From Bacillota bacterium (GTDB lineage: Bacteria > Bacillota > Clostridia > Tissierellales > Tissierellaceae), in the NCBI GenBank assembly GCA_023388495.1, contig JAEWGC010000044.1, positions 1 to 64,000 of the forward strand: a stretch of DNA of 64,000 nt, in the 5' to 3' direction. Under the pieces are notes generated by a model. It was not told where the DNA came from, did no database searches, and saw only the letters and a program-made list of their open reading frames with translations. The stretch's first letter is position 1; each line of letters opens with the position of its first letter. This document shows, in pieces, positions 62,774-64,000 of the stretch. The position numbers and the translations under genes were made by a program.

Positions 62774-62887
62774 TATAATTAGTTCTAATTGACAAATAAA
62801 TTAAATAACACTATAATTATATATTAAACTATACTTTAAACAAGTACACACATTTATATTGCATATTAACAAAAAGGAGAGTGTAAA

Positions 62888-63220
62888 ATGAGTATAGAAA
62901 GTATTTTGGAGGGTAATTTAGAGGATTCTGGTTTTAGTTATACCCTTTCACTTATTAATGGAAAATATAAGATGGTAATTCTTTATTGCCTCGCAAATAT
63001 TGGAGTTGTACGTTACAATCAATTGAAACGGTATATAGGGACAATATCCTATAAGACATTGAGTACATCATTGAAGGAACTGGAAGCTGATGATTTGATT
63101 GTGCGCATAGAATACCCTCAGATACCGCCAAAGGTAGAATATAGTCTGTCGGAGCGTGGAAAATCTCTGATGCCTATTTTAGATGCGTTGTGTGAATGGG
63201 GAGAAGAAAATCGTAGATAA
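62888..63220 (+). CDS. HxlR-family transcriptional regulator
   Basis: A 110-residue winged-helix protein. The pattern SYTLSLINGKYKMVILYCLANIG (18-40), the recognition helix YKTLSTSLKELEADDLI and the YSLSERGKSLMPIL motif are diagnostic of HxlR. There is no Cys or ligand pocket of note. It is followed at about 75 bp by a further regulatory gene in the same direction. Its target is not apparent in this window. Confidence 0.88.
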   Translation: MSIESILEGNLEDSGFSYTLSLINGKYKMVILYCLANIGVVRYNQLKRYIGTISYKTLSTSLKELEADDLIVRIEYPQIPPKVEYSLSERGKSLMPILDALCEWGEENRR

Positions 63221-63293
63221 TAATTCAGTTTTACAGTATATATAAATGTAAGAAGCTTTCATTAGATATATTAGATCTCAAGAGGTGAGAACT

Positions 63294-64000
63294 TTGAACC
63301 AAGAATTCTATACATTTGTTCAACAATGTGCAGAAGCAATAGGAAATTCATTAGATGTGGAAGTAACCATTATAGATAGTAACTATATAAGAATTGCAGG
63401 GACAGGTAGATACAAGAAGGAAATTGGAAACAAAATACCAGAGTATTTTGTTTCAGCCAGTGTTATCAAAACAGGTAATAGCTATATGATTGATAGTGAT
63501 AGAGATAATGAGGTATGTAAAAGATGTAGAGAATATCAAGATTGCGATGAGAAAGGACATATAAATATTCCAATAAAAGATGGAAATGACATCTACGGAG
63601 CAATTAGCATATTATGTCTAAATGAGAAACAATTTGACATTCTATTGAAAAAACAAGACTCATTGCAAAAATTTCTCAAGAATATAGGAGATTTGCTAAT
63701 ATCCAAGTTTAAAGAAATCGAATATGTAAAGCAATTAGAGTTAAACAATAGTCAATTTAATGTTATATTTTCATCTATGAGTGACGGTGTATTGATGACA
63801 GATGAAGAAGGATTGGTTATTAACTGTAGTGATGCTATAAATAAGTTGCTTAGAATGTCCAAGAGAAAATTATTAGGAAAAAATGTGTCAGATTTTTTCA
63901 CTAATATTGACATGAAGCAAATTAAGAATAACGAGGATCATACACAGTTTATAGAAATAACGCTTAAAAACCGAAAGAAAAAGTTTTTAAGCTTAGTAAG
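63294..64000 (+). CDS. N-terminal part of a GAF/PAS regulator, probably a sigma-54 activator (cut by window end)
   Basis: TTG at 63294 lies behind AGAGGTGAG, and the frame runs open to the window end (235 codons). The product starts MNQEFYTFVQQCAEAIGN. A GAF-like domain (about 8-145) includes a Cys cluster CKRCREYQDC (near 75-84) and INIPIKDGNDIYGAISILCL. A PAS domain starts near residue 160 (FSSMSDGVLMTDEEG). This order, with the Cys cluster, occurs in sigma-54 activators of anaerobic Firmicutes, but the AAA+ part would lie beyond the window. Confidence 0.75.
   Translation, partial: MNQEFYTFVQQCAEAIGNSLDVEVTIIDSNYIRIAGTGRYKKEIGNKIPEYFVSASVIKTGNSYMIDSDRDNEVCKRCREYQDCDEKGHINIPIKDGNDIYGAISILCLNEKQFDILLKKQDSLQKFLKNIGDLLISKFKEIEYVKQLELNNSQFNVIFSSMSDGVLMTDEEGLVINCSDAINKLLRMSKRKLLGKNVSDFFTNIDMKQIKNNEDHTQFIEITLKNRKKKFLSLV

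Overview
The window is AT-rich (roughly 30% G+C by eye) bacterial chromosome with a low-GC Firmicute signature: strong GGAGG ribosome-binding sites, frequent TTG and GTG starts, a serine T-box, and the cluster rpsF-ssb-rpsR / DUF2232-gdpP-rplI-dnaB. A betaine/sarcosine reductase component B with an in-frame UGA (selenocysteine), selenium-linked YedF and DUF3343 genes, and several sigma-54 activators point to an anaerobic amino-acid-fermenting Clostridia/Tissierellia organism. The exact genus cannot be fixed from this sequence alone.

Layout. 1-180: end of an rRNA operon (5S plus terminator). 267-5496: a PAS/sigma-54 activator, a -24/-12 promoter and a 3-hydroxy-acid locus (SDR dehydrogenase, GntP permease, 3-hydroxyacyl-CoA-dehydrogenase-like protein). 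5559-9723: a YkvI-type transporter, then a leftward operon of a 48-residue small ORF, an ArsR-type regulator and an ABC exporter behind repeated TTAGATA-like sites. 9819-15745: an alpha/beta hydrolase, a TetR regulator and the divergent betaine utilisation operon (grdI, selenoprotein grdH, BCCT transporter). 15744-19600: a MocR regulator with its own operator and a four-gene DUF4097/DUF2089 operon. 19855-25739: a DUF5711-like propeller protein, yedF, DUF3343, mscS, DUF951, an AI-2E family permease and a PLP aminotransferase. 25732-31929: the Pho regulon (phoR, phoB, phoU, pstBACS) behind in-phase Pho boxes; its PstS is circularly permuted.

32110-35461: an AcoR-like sigma-54 activator and its probable target, an NADPH-type secondary alcohol dehydrogenase. 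35527-44837: the ribosomal/replication block (rpsF, ssb, rpsR, MazG-like, DUF2232, gdpP, rplI, dnaB, a GNAT, DnaD-domain protein, dnaI). 44953-46561: NiaR and an EIIC-like membrane protein with a NiaR-like operator in front of it. 46732-51397: T-box-serS, an M1 peptidase lipoprotein, a 36-residue membrane ORF and a D,D-carboxypeptidase. 51420-56650: a LytTR regulator and GHKL kinase followed by two ABC exporter half-genes with a LytTR-type direct repeat in their promoter. 56713-61636: a NarL/DesK two-component pair divergent from a linearmycin-resistance-like ABC system. 61746-64000: tRNA-Arg(CCU), DUF4256, an HxlR regulator and the start of another activator-like gene cut by the window end.

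Most operons here pair a one- or two-component regulator with its own target and a visible operator, so the window is unusually rich in readable regulation. The points most worth following are the permuted PstS, the NiaR-site-bearing EIIC-like protein as a possible niacin-related transporter, the selenoprotein operon with its twin palindromes, and dispersed GTGAATAGT repeats, one of which supplies the C-terminal codons of serS.
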